A DNA stretch of 64,000 nucleotides from Caprella mutica (GCA_947561585.1 CANNZV010000344.1:203367-267366); one strand, 5' to 3'. Shown: positions 54,440 through 64,000, counted from the stretch's first letter. Translations and numbers: made by a program. The notes: generated by a model not told the origin, from the letters alone.

Positions 54440-54936
54440 CCAAGTAATACCTAAAGCATGTCCAAAGTCCAGAGTGGAATAATAACTCATATCAGATTGA
54501 CTAGTAACTCTGTTAGGAATTTAGAATGAACAAAAATTACTCATTTTAACCCTTAAAAATGCAGAAATCAGTAAATTATTTTATAAATTTCAACTCCGCA
54601 GTGAAAACTAATGTAAAATAAGTCATTTAAGCTTCACAATTGGGCTTGTTGTGATGATGACATCACTGATGGGAATGCATGAAGTTAGGGAGTAACTCTG
54701 TTAGAATTTATGTTTTCCAGTCTGGGTCCAAACTCGCCATTTTAATGGCGAGTTTGTGACAGTTATTTTGAGCCCTTCAAATGCAAATGGCGAGTTTTAT
54801 CTATTTTTCTCCTATGCTACAATGTTATTTTGGAGAGAATTTATGAAAATTTGATCATTTTGGAGAGAATTTCTTGAATTTTGGAGAGAGCTGGAGAGAC
54901 AAATGGCGAGTTTATGAGACATTCTATTTTACTTGG
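54440..54936. mobile_element. F-family element, copy 3, nested in C and split by J
   Basis: Ends CCAAGTAATACC and CTATTTTACTTGG, exact duplication TCTGGAGA at 54432-54439 and 54937-54944. Opposite orientation to copies 1 and 2. A J-type element (about 54468-54725) lies inside. Confidence 0.9.
54468..54725. mobile_element. CCAGTCTG-group element, type J, nested in F
   Basis: Ends CCAGAGTGGAATAATAACTC and TTATGTTTTCCAGTCTGG. Flanks GTCCAAAG and GTCCAAAC match the uninterrupted F sequence GTCCAAACTCGCC, so one base changed after insertion. The interior has GTAACTCTGTTAG at both ends. Confidence 0.82.
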
Positions 54937-55173
54937 TCTGGAGACTGATTGAGCATCCTTTGCAGACTGGCCACCAGCCCAGTGGGCCAGTATGAGTAGG
55001 ACCCACTTTCCTTCCCACAGGGGAGGGTCTCAGGGTGGTGTTCCGAAGAGAATTCCCGGCACTCTTCCCCATTGTTTTGTTTTATATGAACTGTGTATTT
55101 GTCCCCTTGCCCTCCCAGTAGGACCTACTCTCCTTCCTTCAAAGGAGGGTGGTGTTCTCCCAGACGGCAGACG

Positions 55174-55645
55174 CCAGTCTGTATATCATGGTTAATTCCA
55201 CCGACATGTCGGCGGAATTATTTCCCCTTTGAAAATAATAATCTGGCAAAGTTGGTGGATTTTTAGCTATTTATTCCTATGTTACCATTAATTTTTGGTG
55301 GATAAATCAAGAAAATGTTGATGGATTAGTCCAAGTAATAAAGCATGTCCAAACTCGCCATTTTAATGGCGAGTTTGTGACAGTTATTTTGAGCCCTTCA
55401 ATTGCAAATGGCGAGTTTTCTCTATTTTTTTCCTATGCTACAATGTTATTTTGGAGAGAATTTATGAAAATTTGATCATTTTGGAGAGAATTTCTTGAAT
55501 TTTGGAGAGAGCTGGAGAGACAAATGGTGAGTTTATGAGACATACTATTTTACTTGGGGATTAGTCAAATTACTGGATATTTATGGTGGATTTTTTCAGC
55601 TTTTTCTAAAAGTCAGTGGGATTTTGTGCACCAAATACAGACTGG
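55174..55645. mobile_element. CCAGTCTG element, arm type B, with nested F
   Basis: Ends CCAGTCTGTATATCATGGTT and TGCACCAAATACAGACTGG. The core TTCCTATGTTACCATTAATT is flanked by TTGGTGGAT and TTTGGTGGAT words. An F element is inserted at 55331-55557. The flanking duplication is not convincing. Confidence 0.8.
55331..55557. mobile_element. F-family element, copy 4
   Basis: Ends CCAAGTAATAAAGCATG and CTATTTTACTTGG, exact 8-bp duplication GGATTAGT at 55323-55330 and 55558-55565. 227 bp, uninterrupted, the best reference copy. Confidence 0.92.
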
Positions 55646-55648
55646 CGG

Positions 55649-55908
55649 CAGTCTGTATTTGATGCACAAAATCCCACCGACTTTTTCAAAAAGCTCAAAA
55701 AATTAAAAATCCACCATAAATTTCCAGTAATTTGTCTGATACACCAACATTTTCTGTGATTTTCAATTTTTCCCAATTTATCCAGCGAAAATTAATGGTA
55801 ACATAGGAATAAATAGCTAAAAATCCACCGACTTTGCCAGAATATTATTTTCAAAGGGGAAAATTTCCACCGACATGTCAGTGGAATTTACCACGAAATA
55901 CAGACTGG
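55649..55908. mobile_element. CCAGTCTG element, arm type B, second copy
   Basis: Ends CAGTCTGTATTTGATGCAC and CCACGAAATACAGACTGG, three bases from the previous B element and in opposite orientation. Core AATTAATGGTAACATAGGAA with CCACCGAC words. Confidence 0.78.
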
Positions 55909-56210
55909 TGTATTTCGTGGTTAATTCCACTCCAGATTGTATTTGGTGGTAAATTCCAATGATATGTCGGGAGATATTCAGTTTCTCTAATAAAGAAATT
56001 CCTGCAATGTCGGACGATATTTAGCTATTAATTCCTATATTACCATTAATTTTTGGAGGAGAAACTGGAAAAATGTTGGAGACTAGACAAATTGATGAAA
56101 AATGTTGGCAGCTACCTATTTCTCAGATTTTTGAAAAAGTCAGAGGAGTTCAGTGCACCAAATTCAAACTTGAACGGTGAAACCCTTTCATGCCTGAATT
56201 ATGTTTTGAT
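55909..56210. repeat. B-like relict with a third arm word
   Basis: Starts near CCAGATTGTATTTGGTGG. It has the core variant TTCCTATATTACCATTAATT with GGACGAT and GGAGGAG words, and AAAAAGTCAGAGGAG where B has AAAAAGTCGGTGGG. The layout of B is kept while the word differs. Confidence 0.65.
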
Positions 56211-56486
56211 GCAATATAGAATTTTCTTTTGCTAAAAGATAAGTTATTTAGGGATCATATACGGTGATATACCTAAATGATAGATAGGTATAGGTTATAG
56301 ATACAAAAAGTACATTATTTTTAAATATTTTAGACGTCACATTTTAATCATATCGACATCCAGATCAGAATATCCCAGTCTACAAAAGATACATGAAGTT
56401 CACTCAGCCAGACTGCAGAATATGTCAATATGGTACATTTATTATGGGTAGGTATAGGTACCATATTAGCCTATTAGTCATTTAGG

Positions 56487-56660
56487 TAGTTAATAGTTTT
56501 GCAGTTTGCTAAATGCTAGGTACCTTGACTACCTAGTTAAATATTTTATGTATCTTAGGACTTGGCCCCTTAGTTAATAGTTTTGCAGTTTGCTAAATGC
56601 TAGGTACCTTGACTACCTAGTTAAATATTTTATGTATCATAGGACTTGGCCCCTTAGTTA
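56487..56660. repeat. 84-bp tandem duplication
   Basis: TAGTTAATAGTTTTGCAG to CTTGGCCCCT is repeated at 56571 with one visible change (TATCTTAGG/TATCATAGG). A third copy is aborted after 56655. Confidence 0.85.
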
Positions 56661-56736
56661 CAAACTACCTAGTTATCTTATCCAAAAAATAGTGTTTCTT
56701 TGTTTAGTTTTATGGTATACTCAAAAGAAACGGAAA

Positions 56737-56938
56737 CCAGTCTGTAATTCATTGTAAATTCCACCCACTTCGAAAATAATATTCTAGCAAAGTTGGTGGA
56801 TTTTAAGCTATTTATTCCTATGTTACCATTAATTTTCGGTGGCTAAATCAGGAAAATGTTGGTGGATCAGCCAAATATGTTGGTGAATTTTTTCAGCTTT
56901 TTGAACAAGTCAGTGGGTTTTTGTGCACCAAATATTGT
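56737..56938. repeat. CCAGTCTG-group relict, arm type B
   Basis: Starts CCAGTCTGTAATTCATTG, core TTCCTATGTTACCATTAATT with TTGGTGGAT and TTCGGTGGCT words, and ends near GTGCACCAAATATTG. The right terminus is lost. Confidence 0.7.
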
Positions 56939-57103
56939 ATACACTTGAAAATATCCTCATGCTTCATGTCTGATGCATGTGCTTCTCTTGAGACCATTTT
57001 ATGAGTGATTTGCTTGTTATTTACATGTTTTTCAACTTATTTCACCCCTTAAAAGTCGCAATATTCTGGCGACTATGTCCATACTTTGAAATATGGTGCA
57101 GCT
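56939..57103. repeat. K-family relict, reverse orientation
   Basis: CACTTGAAAATATCCTCATG, GAGTGATTTGCTTGTTATTT and ACTATGTCCATACTTTGAAA with ATATGGTGC match the K order on the opposite strand. Confidence 0.7.
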
Positions 57104-57149
57104 ATATTAAAAAAGTAATCACTCTGTTGAATATACCTTTCTTCCAGTA

Positions 57150-57531
57150 TGGCATGTCTCCAGTCTCTTGCGGTCTTGCCCCGCAGAGATTTTAATTTGA
57201 GAGAGACTGAAATAGTGACTCTCTCACTCTTGCCTCTCGGCTGCAGATTCAGAATCTCCCGCAGCTAAATTAATGGTAGCAATAATAACAGGAATTAATT
57301 CAAAATTCCCCCACAGCTAAATTAATGGTAACATCGGAATTGATTCAAGATCTCCCATAGAGATATACAATTTCTAAAATTGGGCTCAGAGAGTCTTGAA
57401 AAAATGTTCCATATTCTGCAGTCTGGCGACAAATCTGAGCCCAATTTTAGAAACTTTAGATTCTCTGCGGGAGATCTTGAATTAATTCCTATTTTACCAA
57501 CTTACCTACCGTTAATTTAGCTGCAAAGAAT
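57150..57531. repeat. CCAGTCTG-group type A relicts
   Basis: Carries CTCCCGCAGC, two cores near ATTAATGGTAACATCGGAAT, a TATTCTGCAGTCTGG junction at 57412-57426 and an opposite-facing GCGGGAGATCTTGAATTAAT segment. Two degraded copies meet here. Confidence 0.65.
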
Positions 57532-57758
57532 CCAGTCTGCAAAGTGTGGCAAATCTGTCTCCAAGATCTTATTTTGAGGACAATTTGTCTCCAAAGATTT
57601 TCAAATCTGTCTTCAAAATGTCTCCAATAAATACATGTAAACATAGGAATTAATTTAAAAAGTGTCTCCAAGATCTTACAAAGATATATTTTTCCTCAAA
57701 AATTGTCTCCAAAGATCTTCGGCGACATGGTCGCTGCAGGACGTGGTTTGCAAACTGG
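57532..57758. mobile_element. CCAGTCTG element with GTCTCCAA arm word
   Basis: Starts CCAGTCTGCAAAGTGTGG and ends GGTTTGCAAACTGG. Core variant ACATGTAAACATAGGAATTA. The arms repeat TGTCTCCAAGATCTT and TTGTCTCCAAAGAT. Flanking 8-mers do not match. Confidence 0.72.
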
Positions 57759-58286
57759 CTACAAATAACCCAAGTGAAAAAAATTGCGAAAAGTGTGTAC
57801 CCATTTGGGTACTAACCTTAACATGGAAACATAGGAATTAAATAGGCTGTGGCCTGTGGACCCAGGATTAATCCTCAAATCCTATTGTACTTTTCAGACT
57901 GGGTGCCTCGTTATAGTAAGGTACCTAGCTACACGTGAACCATATTTCAATGGCAACTTTCTGCTGTTTAGTCAAACTGTCTAACTATAAATATGAATTC
58001 TATCCTTTTATTCTTTGGACCCATCACCCAATTCAAATTTGAGAATTGTTAGTAAACTAATGAAATAGAAATATACCTAGCTAGTAGCTTAGTATAGAGT
58101 GGACTGTAGTACTAGTAGACCTGTACTCTGTAGCTACTTGTGACTTTGTAAGTTGCAGCTAAGTTCTAAATTAGCTATGCCATCAGTAAATTAATATTAT
58201 CTGTATACTTTATTATATACCTCTAGTCCATAACTGCTTAAATATAAATGTAATTAACAAGAAAAGGTAAAGGAGCAGCTCTCACA
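57759..58286. other. EXTL3 upstream region with an H-type relict
   Basis: 57790-57900 contains AACATGGAAACATAGGAATT, GGATTAATCC and CTTTTCAGACTGG, as in the H element at 44846-45176. The rest, to 58286, should carry the EXTL3 promoter and 5' UTR; no motif is clear. Confidence 0.5.
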
Positions 58287-61200
58287 ATGAAGAGCCATCA
58301 CAGTTACTCTTACCAAGCTACTCCAAACATAGTTAGCTATGTGACGTCATGTTTCTGTTCTGGAGCAAAGAGACTATCATCTGTCAGAGCTATCGGATGT
58401 GTTATTCTTCTCTTTGCCTTAGCCACTTTCCTTCTCCATCATCTCATATCAAAGGTAAAGTTATTTCGAAATGACTAATGCAATCTTAGTCAAATGCTTC
58501 TGGTTATTGTTATATTTTAGTAGGTTGAAATGTGTAGCTATTTTAAGTTTCTATTACTAGTTTCTCATTTTGTGTCTGTGATTGCAGGGCGGACCTCTCC
58601 CTTCACATACTAGTGAGAGAGCCAGTGCCATCACTGTGGGTGAGGACCATTTAATGGAGTCCTTAGCCAAACTCAATGGGATGCACTGCAACTCTCTGAA
58701 GGATAGAGTGGATGAACTCCTTCAGATCAAAGGTAGCTATGGGCAAAAGTTTTGAAGAAATTTAGGAAATGACCTCTCTTTTATTTTTATATATGAGAGA
58801 TTTCTTTCTTATCTTTACTGCATACTCTACATTATTTTAATAGAGATTCAACCTTCTGTCTCATTAATCATATCTTCCTATTCTACCAGGCAGTGTGCTG
58901 ATAGAGTTGCGTGAGTTGGAGCAGCAAAGAGGGCAGCTGCAGGAGGCAGTCAATGAAGCCAATGCTAGACTTGCTAGTCTCAGGCAAGAGGAAGGTAGAC
59001 TCAACACTGAACTGGACAGACTAAAGAGCAGTGTTGAGCAGGTACGTCTTTAGCTCCCTTCATAAATTATGAGATTTTTGTTATTTTGCAAAGGTTAAGA
59101 CTATTAGAATGTGCCAGGTTTAACAAAACTGATATGCATAAGATTATATATCTTAATGTAATCCAATAATATATTCTCTGGAATATTATTTATCTTAGTT
59201 TCTCAACTATCCTTTTCTTTTTCAGGCTGTAATTTCCCAGAAAGAACTTTTTGAGAAGAACATGCCTCAAATCACTGCACCAAAAAGTATAAAGGCAACT
59301 CAAGAGAACAATGTCATCTTACCCCCTTTATCCATGACTAAGGTACCTACCTATAATTTTTTGGTACCTATAATTTTTTTTTCATGTGTTTGGTAGTAGC
59401 TAATGGGAAATAATTCCAGTATGATAGTATCTGCTAATTCGATCTAACATGGGTTGTAGGGGGCATGCTTTCATGTTAAATTGAATAATGCTGTGTTGGT
59501 AATCTTATGCCTAAGTCCTAACCATAATCAGTAATTTAATAATTAATCCTGACTGCTTCCTCAGAATGTAAATTGAAATATAATAATATAACTGAAATAT
59601 GATATTAGTTAATAAACTGACAAAATTAGTAGCCTAGTACGAAATAGTAGAGTCTAACTGTCTAAGTAGACAGTCGCTACTTGTAACTTTGTAAGTTGTA
59701 GACTAGCTATGATTTATTCCTAATGAAACCGAATATAGCTAATACATCACTATTATTTTATTTCAAATTTGAATTGTTCGATTGATTATGATCAGGATAT
59801 TTATTATATTTTCTTCTGGAGTCACAGTATGTGTAATATGTATGTTGAATTCTCCTAGTACTGTGATTTAAAATCTTGCCTCTTTATCCCTCAGGTTCAC
59901 ATGTGTCAGATGTACAATTGTTTTGATCATTCTCGATGCTCTTTGCTGTCAGAGTTCCCAGTCTATTTCTACAGCAGTGACCAGTACCAAGTGGCTCCTC
60001 AAGCTTTAGACTCCTTCATCAAGACTACCGTAAGTGATTCAAAAAAATTATGGGATATCCATTTACCAATTATTGAAACTCAACATTGAAAGTTTTTTGG
60101 TGTGAAGCTTTCGAATAGAAAGGTTTCTATTCATCATCAGGAGAAGGGTGATACTATTTTTAGTTGATATATGGCTAACATATTTTTTTATATTTTACCA
60201 GTGTTTATTACCAGGCAATCCATACCATATAACATTTTAAAATACAAGATGTTTTATATACTCTGCAAGTCTCATCAAATTTTTTTCTTTTGTTTATGAA
60301 GGTACGTCAAGCGTTAGGCTACAATCTTCACGTCACAGACACACCAGACGAGGCTTGCATCTTCATGGTACTGGTGGGGGAGATGGCAGGGGGTGTAGTA
60401 GACAGGACTGAACTGGAGACTAACCTCCACAAGCTGCCCTACTGGAATGGTGACGGGAGAAATCACGTGCTGCTAAACCTAGCGCACACACTCTACTCTG
60501 ATGAGTGAGTTTATTTTTTTTGATATTTTTGAAACGTTTAATATTAAAAAGAATTTTTCCATGACTATGTATGTTAGTATCTAGCTAATTACATGTAACA
60601 TGTGCTCCGGGACACATCCAATTTTGAAATGTCGGATTGAAAGGGTTGATGAAAATTTTCACTTCCAATAAATTAAATTTTTTGTTTGAATTCTTTACTT
60701 TGGTGGATATTGAGTGCTAAACCAGTGAGTTGAAATAGGTAAATGAAGCTTACCAAACTTGTTCTATCTCTTAAAAAGTAGTATCAAAATCCACTCTAAT
60801 CACTCTCAACCATGGGCTAAAATTTTCTTGTAGCTAGCTATATTAATAATATTTTATAATTGAAAAAAAATATTCAACTATAAACACACCTAAGATCTTG
60901 TTTATAAAAAAAAATAGTTATGGCTACCCTTAATAGGGTAAGTTCCAAGTTATTGGACAGTTCCACATTTTCGATCATAAAAAAAGTATAGCTATAATCA
61001 TTTTTATTTAATTTTTATTGTTATCTGTGTATCTTGTTCTGTGTTTATTCACTTTATTGCATTTGCATTTTTGACAGTTTGCTAATTTCAACTGTTGATT
61101 CAATTTCAACTGTTGATTCAATTTCAACTGTTGATTCAATTTCAACTGTTGATTCAATTTCAACTGTTAATTCAATTTCAACTGTTAATTCAATTTCAAC

Positions 61201-64000
61201 TGTTGATTCAATTTCAACTGTTAATTCAATTTCAACTGTTGATTCAATTTCAACTGTTGATTCAATTTCAACTGTTGATTCAATTTCAACCGTTGATTCA
61301 ATTTCAACTGTTGATTCAATTTCAACTGTTGATTCAATTTCAACTGTTGATTCAATTTCAACTGTTGATTCAATTTCAACTGTTGATTCAATTTCAACTG
61401 TTGATTCAATTTCAACTGTTGATTCAATTTCAACTGTTGATTCAATTTCAACTGTTGATTCAATTTCAACTGTTGATTCAATTTCAACTGTTGATTCAAT
61501 TTCAACTGTTAATTCAATTTCAACTGTTGATTCAATTTCAACTGTTGATTCAATTTCAACTGTTGATTCAATTTCAACTGTTAGCTAATTCAATTTCAAC
61601 TGTTGATTCAATTTCAACTGTTGATTCAATTTCAACTGTTGATTCAATTTCAACTGTTGATTCAATTTCAACTGTTGATTCAATTTCAACTGTTGATTCA
61701 ATTTCAACTGTTGATTCAATTTCAACTGTTGATTCAATTTCAACTGTTGATTCAATTTCAACTGTTGATTCAATTTCAACTGTTGATTCAATTTCAACTG
61801 TTGATTCAATTTCAACTGTTGATTCAATTTCAACTGTTGATTCAATTTCAACTGCTGATTCAATTTCAACTTGATTGATGTCACTATTCTCTCTTTTTAT
61901 CAGTTTGTTGTCGGAGGTTAACACTGGCCGTGCTATAGTCATTCAAAGTCAGTTCATCAGGTCCCACTACAGACACAACTTTGACATTGTGTCCAGTCCT
62001 CTGTTGGGCCTGTCTGGGGGTGACCTCTGGAGGGACCTGCCGCCTTTGGTACCAGCAAAGAGACACTACCTAATGACTTTTCAGGTGAGAAACAAATGAG
62101 AGAGAAAAATGAGAAAATTATTAAATTAGGTCAAGTTATCGTTATGTTTGACATTTTCTGTCATATAAGAAAAAATAGTATAATAACAGTTATTTTATTT
62201 TAATTGGTAACCATGAAACCTGCAGGTATCATAGATACAAATTAAGATTCTTATAGCTATGACCGAAGATATGAAACTGACCGATAATTCACAACTTATT
62301 CTAGGTAGCTATATCCATTTTAGATATTTTTAATAGAACTTAATCTTTCCTCCCTCAGGGTGAATTGCCTTCCCTTAGACCTTACCTCTCAGCAGCTGGG
62401 GCAGCAGTTGCTTCCCTTAACATCAATGGCAAGGAAACTGGGGAAACTTTCGCCAATGTCTTCACTGATAAAAAGTCTGATGAAACTGATGGGGGAAATA
62501 CCGGAGAAGTTTTGAACCACCATTTGGTGGAGGAGGTGGGTGCTGTTGATTACACAGAAAGACCCAAATATTGTGAATTACTATATTTTATTTCAATGTA
62601 TCTAATTTTGAGTGAGATATCGAAGAATCAAACATCCAACCTGCAGCATAACAGACAATAACAACCTATATGTTAGTGTACATTTTGTATGGTTTGTCTG
62701 TCAGTTGTGTCCGTATTTAGAATCTTGATTATGAATATTATGGAGTAAATTTTTACGATTTACTAACGTCATCCCCCAATTTTCAGGTTTCTGTGGTGGA
62801 GGCCCTTAGTCACTTCCCCCACTCCAGTACCACTGATAAGTTCCTCCTGCAGTTCTCCTGCCAGGGGGTGGGGGGAGGGGGAAATGAGGGGGACTGGCAG
62901 TTGTGTGGGAGAGAAGACCAGAGAACAGAGGTATTGTTAGAACATGTTTGGTATTGTTGAACATGTTTGGTATTGTTAGAACATGTTTGGTATTGTTGAA
63001 CATGTTTGGTATTGTTAGAACATGTTTGGTATTGTTGAACATGTTTGGTATTGTTAGAACATGTTTGGTATTGTTAGAACATGTTTGGTATTGTTAGAAC
63101 ATGTTTGGTATTGTTAGAACATGTTTGACATTGTTAAAACATGTTTGGTATTGTTAGAACAGGTTTGGTATTGTTAAAACATGTTTGGTATTGGTAGAAC
63201 AGGTTTGGTATTGTTAGAACAGGTTTGGTATTGTTAGAACATGTTTGGTATTGTTAGAACATGTTTGGTATTGTTAGAACATGTTTGGCATTGTTAAAAC
63301 ATGTTTGGTATTGTTAGAACAGGTTTGGTATTGTTAAAACATGTTTGGTATTGTTAGAACAGGTTTGGTATTGTTAGAACATGTTTGGTATTGTTAGAAC
63401 ATGTTTGGTATTGTTAGAACATGTTTGGTATTGTTAAAACATGTTTGGTATTGTTAAAACATGTTTGGTATTGTTAAAACATGTTTGGTATTGTTAGAAC
63501 AGGTTTGGTATTGTTAGAACATGTTTGGTATTGTTAAAACATGTTTGGTATTGTTAAAACATGTTTGGTATTGTTAGAACATGTTTGGTATTGTTAAAAC
63601 ATGTTTGGTATTGTTAGAACATGTTTGGTATTGTTAGAACATGTTTGGTATTGTTAAAACATGTTTGGTATTGTTAGAACAGGTTTGGTATTGTTAGAAC
63701 ATGTTTGGTATTGTTGGAACATGTTTGGTATTGTTGGAACATGTTTGGTATTGTTGGAACATGTTTGGTATTGTTGGAACATGTTTGGTATTGTTGGAAC
63801 ATGTTTGGTATTGTTAAAACATGTTTGGTATTGTTAAAACATGTTTGGTATTGTTAAAACATGTTTGGTATTGTTAAAACAGGTTTGGTATTGTTAAAAC
63901 ATGTTTGGTATTGTTAGAACAGGTTTGGTATTGTTAGAACAGGTTTGGTATTGTTAGAACAGGTTTGGTATTGTTAGAACATGTTTGGTATTGTTAAAAC
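58287..64000 (+). CDS. EXTL3: Exostosin-like 3 (EXTL3/botv), 5' part, nine exons seen
   Basis: Golgi/ER type II membrane glycosyltransferase that starts and extends heparan sulfate chains. Exons: 58287-58454, 58588-58732, 58890-59041, 59226-59342, 59895-60029, 60302-60504, 61904-62084, 62359-62535, 62787-62930; phases join to give 474 residues before the edge. The N-terminus is cytosolic, then a single membrane segment (about residues 37-55, GCVILLFALATFLL). A coiled-coil stem follows (ELEQQRGQLQEAVNEANARL), then the exostosin domain beginning NCFDHSRC...FPVYFYSSDQY, with FMVLVGEM, HVLLNLA, IVIQSQFIR, FDIVSSPL and PAKRHYLMTFQ. Exon 9 ends GDWQLCGREDQRTE. The C-terminal GT64 domain lies outside. 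CFD-SRC spacing and the coiled-coil stem favour EXTL3 over EXT1/EXT2. Exon 9 has a weak donor (GTATTG) that is the first unit of a minisatellite. Confidence 0.9.
60105..60140 (-). other. Hammerhead-core-like motif, copy 2 (EXTL3 intron 5)
   Basis: On the minus strand: CTGATGA, T, stem GAATAG/CTATTC with loop AAACCTTT, GAAA, GCTT. It matches 34056-34091 but for one loop base, and both are preceded by ACCCTTC. Confidence 0.35.
60941..61010. mobile_element. MITE family M, truncated left end
   Basis: AGGGTAAGTTCCAAGTTATT, GGACAGTTCCACATTTTCGA, then an AT run. The right half is missing. This is the best-preserved family terminus in the window. Confidence 0.65.
61078..61873. repeat. 18-bp minisatellite in EXTL3 intron 6
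   Basis: About 44 tandem copies of TTCAATTTCAACTGTTGA with occasional TTAA and one TTAGCTAA interruption (near 61580). It ends about 30 bases before the exon 7 acceptor. Open frames on both strands are repeat artefacts. Confidence 0.95.
62120..62305. mobile_element. MITE family M, copy in EXTL3 intron 7
   Basis: TTAGGTCAAGTTATCG with GACATTTTCTGTCATATAAG at left, CCATGAAACCTGCAGGTATC in the centre, and GACCGATAATTCACAACTTA at right. Confidence 0.65.
62931..64000. repeat. 20-bp minisatellite starting at the EXTL3 exon 9 donor
   Basis: More than 50 copies of GTATTGTTAGAACATGTTTG (19-20 bp) run to the window edge. Variants at two positions (AGAAC, AAAAC, GGAAC; ATG, AGG) are interspersed. The first unit begins exactly at the 5' splice site. 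Confidence 0.95.

Larger units (their letters stand above)
53821..54970. mobile_element. CCAGTCTG element, arm type C, holding two nested branches
   Basis: Ends CCAGTCTGCAAAAGATGCAT and GAGCATCCTTTGCAGACTGG. Removal of the inner elements 53845-54267 and 54440-54936 leaves a unit with TTATCCGGCGAC, core variant TTCCTATGTTTACATGTAAT and TTTTGGAGAGAAATTTTG. Flanking 8-mers (CCCTGAGC and CCACCAGC) have decayed. Confidence 0.82.
53641..55173. repeat. GC-richer tandem repeat, about 165-bp unit, split by the C element
   Basis: Shared words include GTAGGACCTACTCTCCT, GAGGGTGGTGTTCCGAAGAG, CCCGGCACT with TTCCCC, and TGTCCCCTTGCCCTCCCA. They occur at 53670-53810, 54990-55110 and 55110-55160. The 53821-54970 element interrupts the array. 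Function unknown. Confidence 0.7.

Noticed and set aside
61034..61942. Frames on both strands reading DSISTV, IQFQLL or KLNQQL repeats
   Set aside because: They arise from the 18-bp array in EXTL3 intron 6; there is no start context, splice logic or non-repeat coding sequence.
62931..64000. Possible CRISPR-like regular array
   Set aside because: Units are directly adjacent with no spacers, in a spliced animal gene; it is a minisatellite.

Overview
This is a stretch of an AT-rich animal genome, very probably an insect. It holds intron-rich, spliced genes orthologous to conserved animal proteins, an intact BEL/Pao LTR retrotransposon, I-like non-LTR elements with RNase H domains, and dense nests of short non-autonomous DNA elements. 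The mix of AT-rich introns, repeated ctagctacct-type tracts and MITE load would suit a hemipteran such as a planthopper, but that is inference from texture only.

Host genes, left to right. NOP58 (+, 4009-19639, ten coding exons) is the core protein of box C/D snoRNPs. LYRM2 (-, 32982-30492, three exons) is a small mitochondrial LYR-motif protein. SHQ1 (-, 42292-35799, nine exons) is the assembly chaperone of box H/ACA snoRNPs. EXTL3/botv (+, 58287 to beyond the right edge, nine exons seen) is an exostosin-like glycosyltransferase of heparan sulfate synthesis. All exon phases join without a break. NOP58 and LYRM2 converge, LYRM2 and SHQ1 lie in tandem, and SHQ1 and EXTL3 diverge across about 16 kb of mostly transposon sequence.

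Large mobile elements. A dead LINE (12812-18326) lies in NOP58 intron 7. A near-perfect BEL/Pao element (19831-29727, minus strand, one 2087-residue polyprotein, two LTRs differing by one 17-bp repeat unit) sits just behind the NOP58 stop codon and is flanked by an identical 244-bp direct repeat carrying the NOP58 terminal exon. A full-length I-like LINE (46097-53242, minus strand, both ORFs open, 13-bp target duplication) lies between SHQ1 and EXTL3.

Small elements. At least four families with short terminal inverted repeats and 8-bp target duplications are inserted into one another. I label them K (ends CCATGTTT), the CCAGTCTG group (several arm types, A-D and H-J), and F (ends CCAAGTAA). 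Nests at 4591-5831, 44721-45341 and 53821-54970 can be resolved to the base. Many of these, even with different ends, share a central segment close to TTAATTCCTATGTTACCATT flanked by arms built from a repeated short word that differs between types. This word-swapped architecture is the strongest candidate for something undescribed. Other families are N and P (TA target), M (GGACAGTTCCACATTTTC ends), T, and a 1.4-kb foldback.

Minisatellites lie at exon borders: two arrays (SHQ1 exon 7, EXTL3 exon 9) begin with the 5' splice site itself, so the donor sequence is present in many tandem copies. No rRNA, tRNA or CRISPR was recognised.
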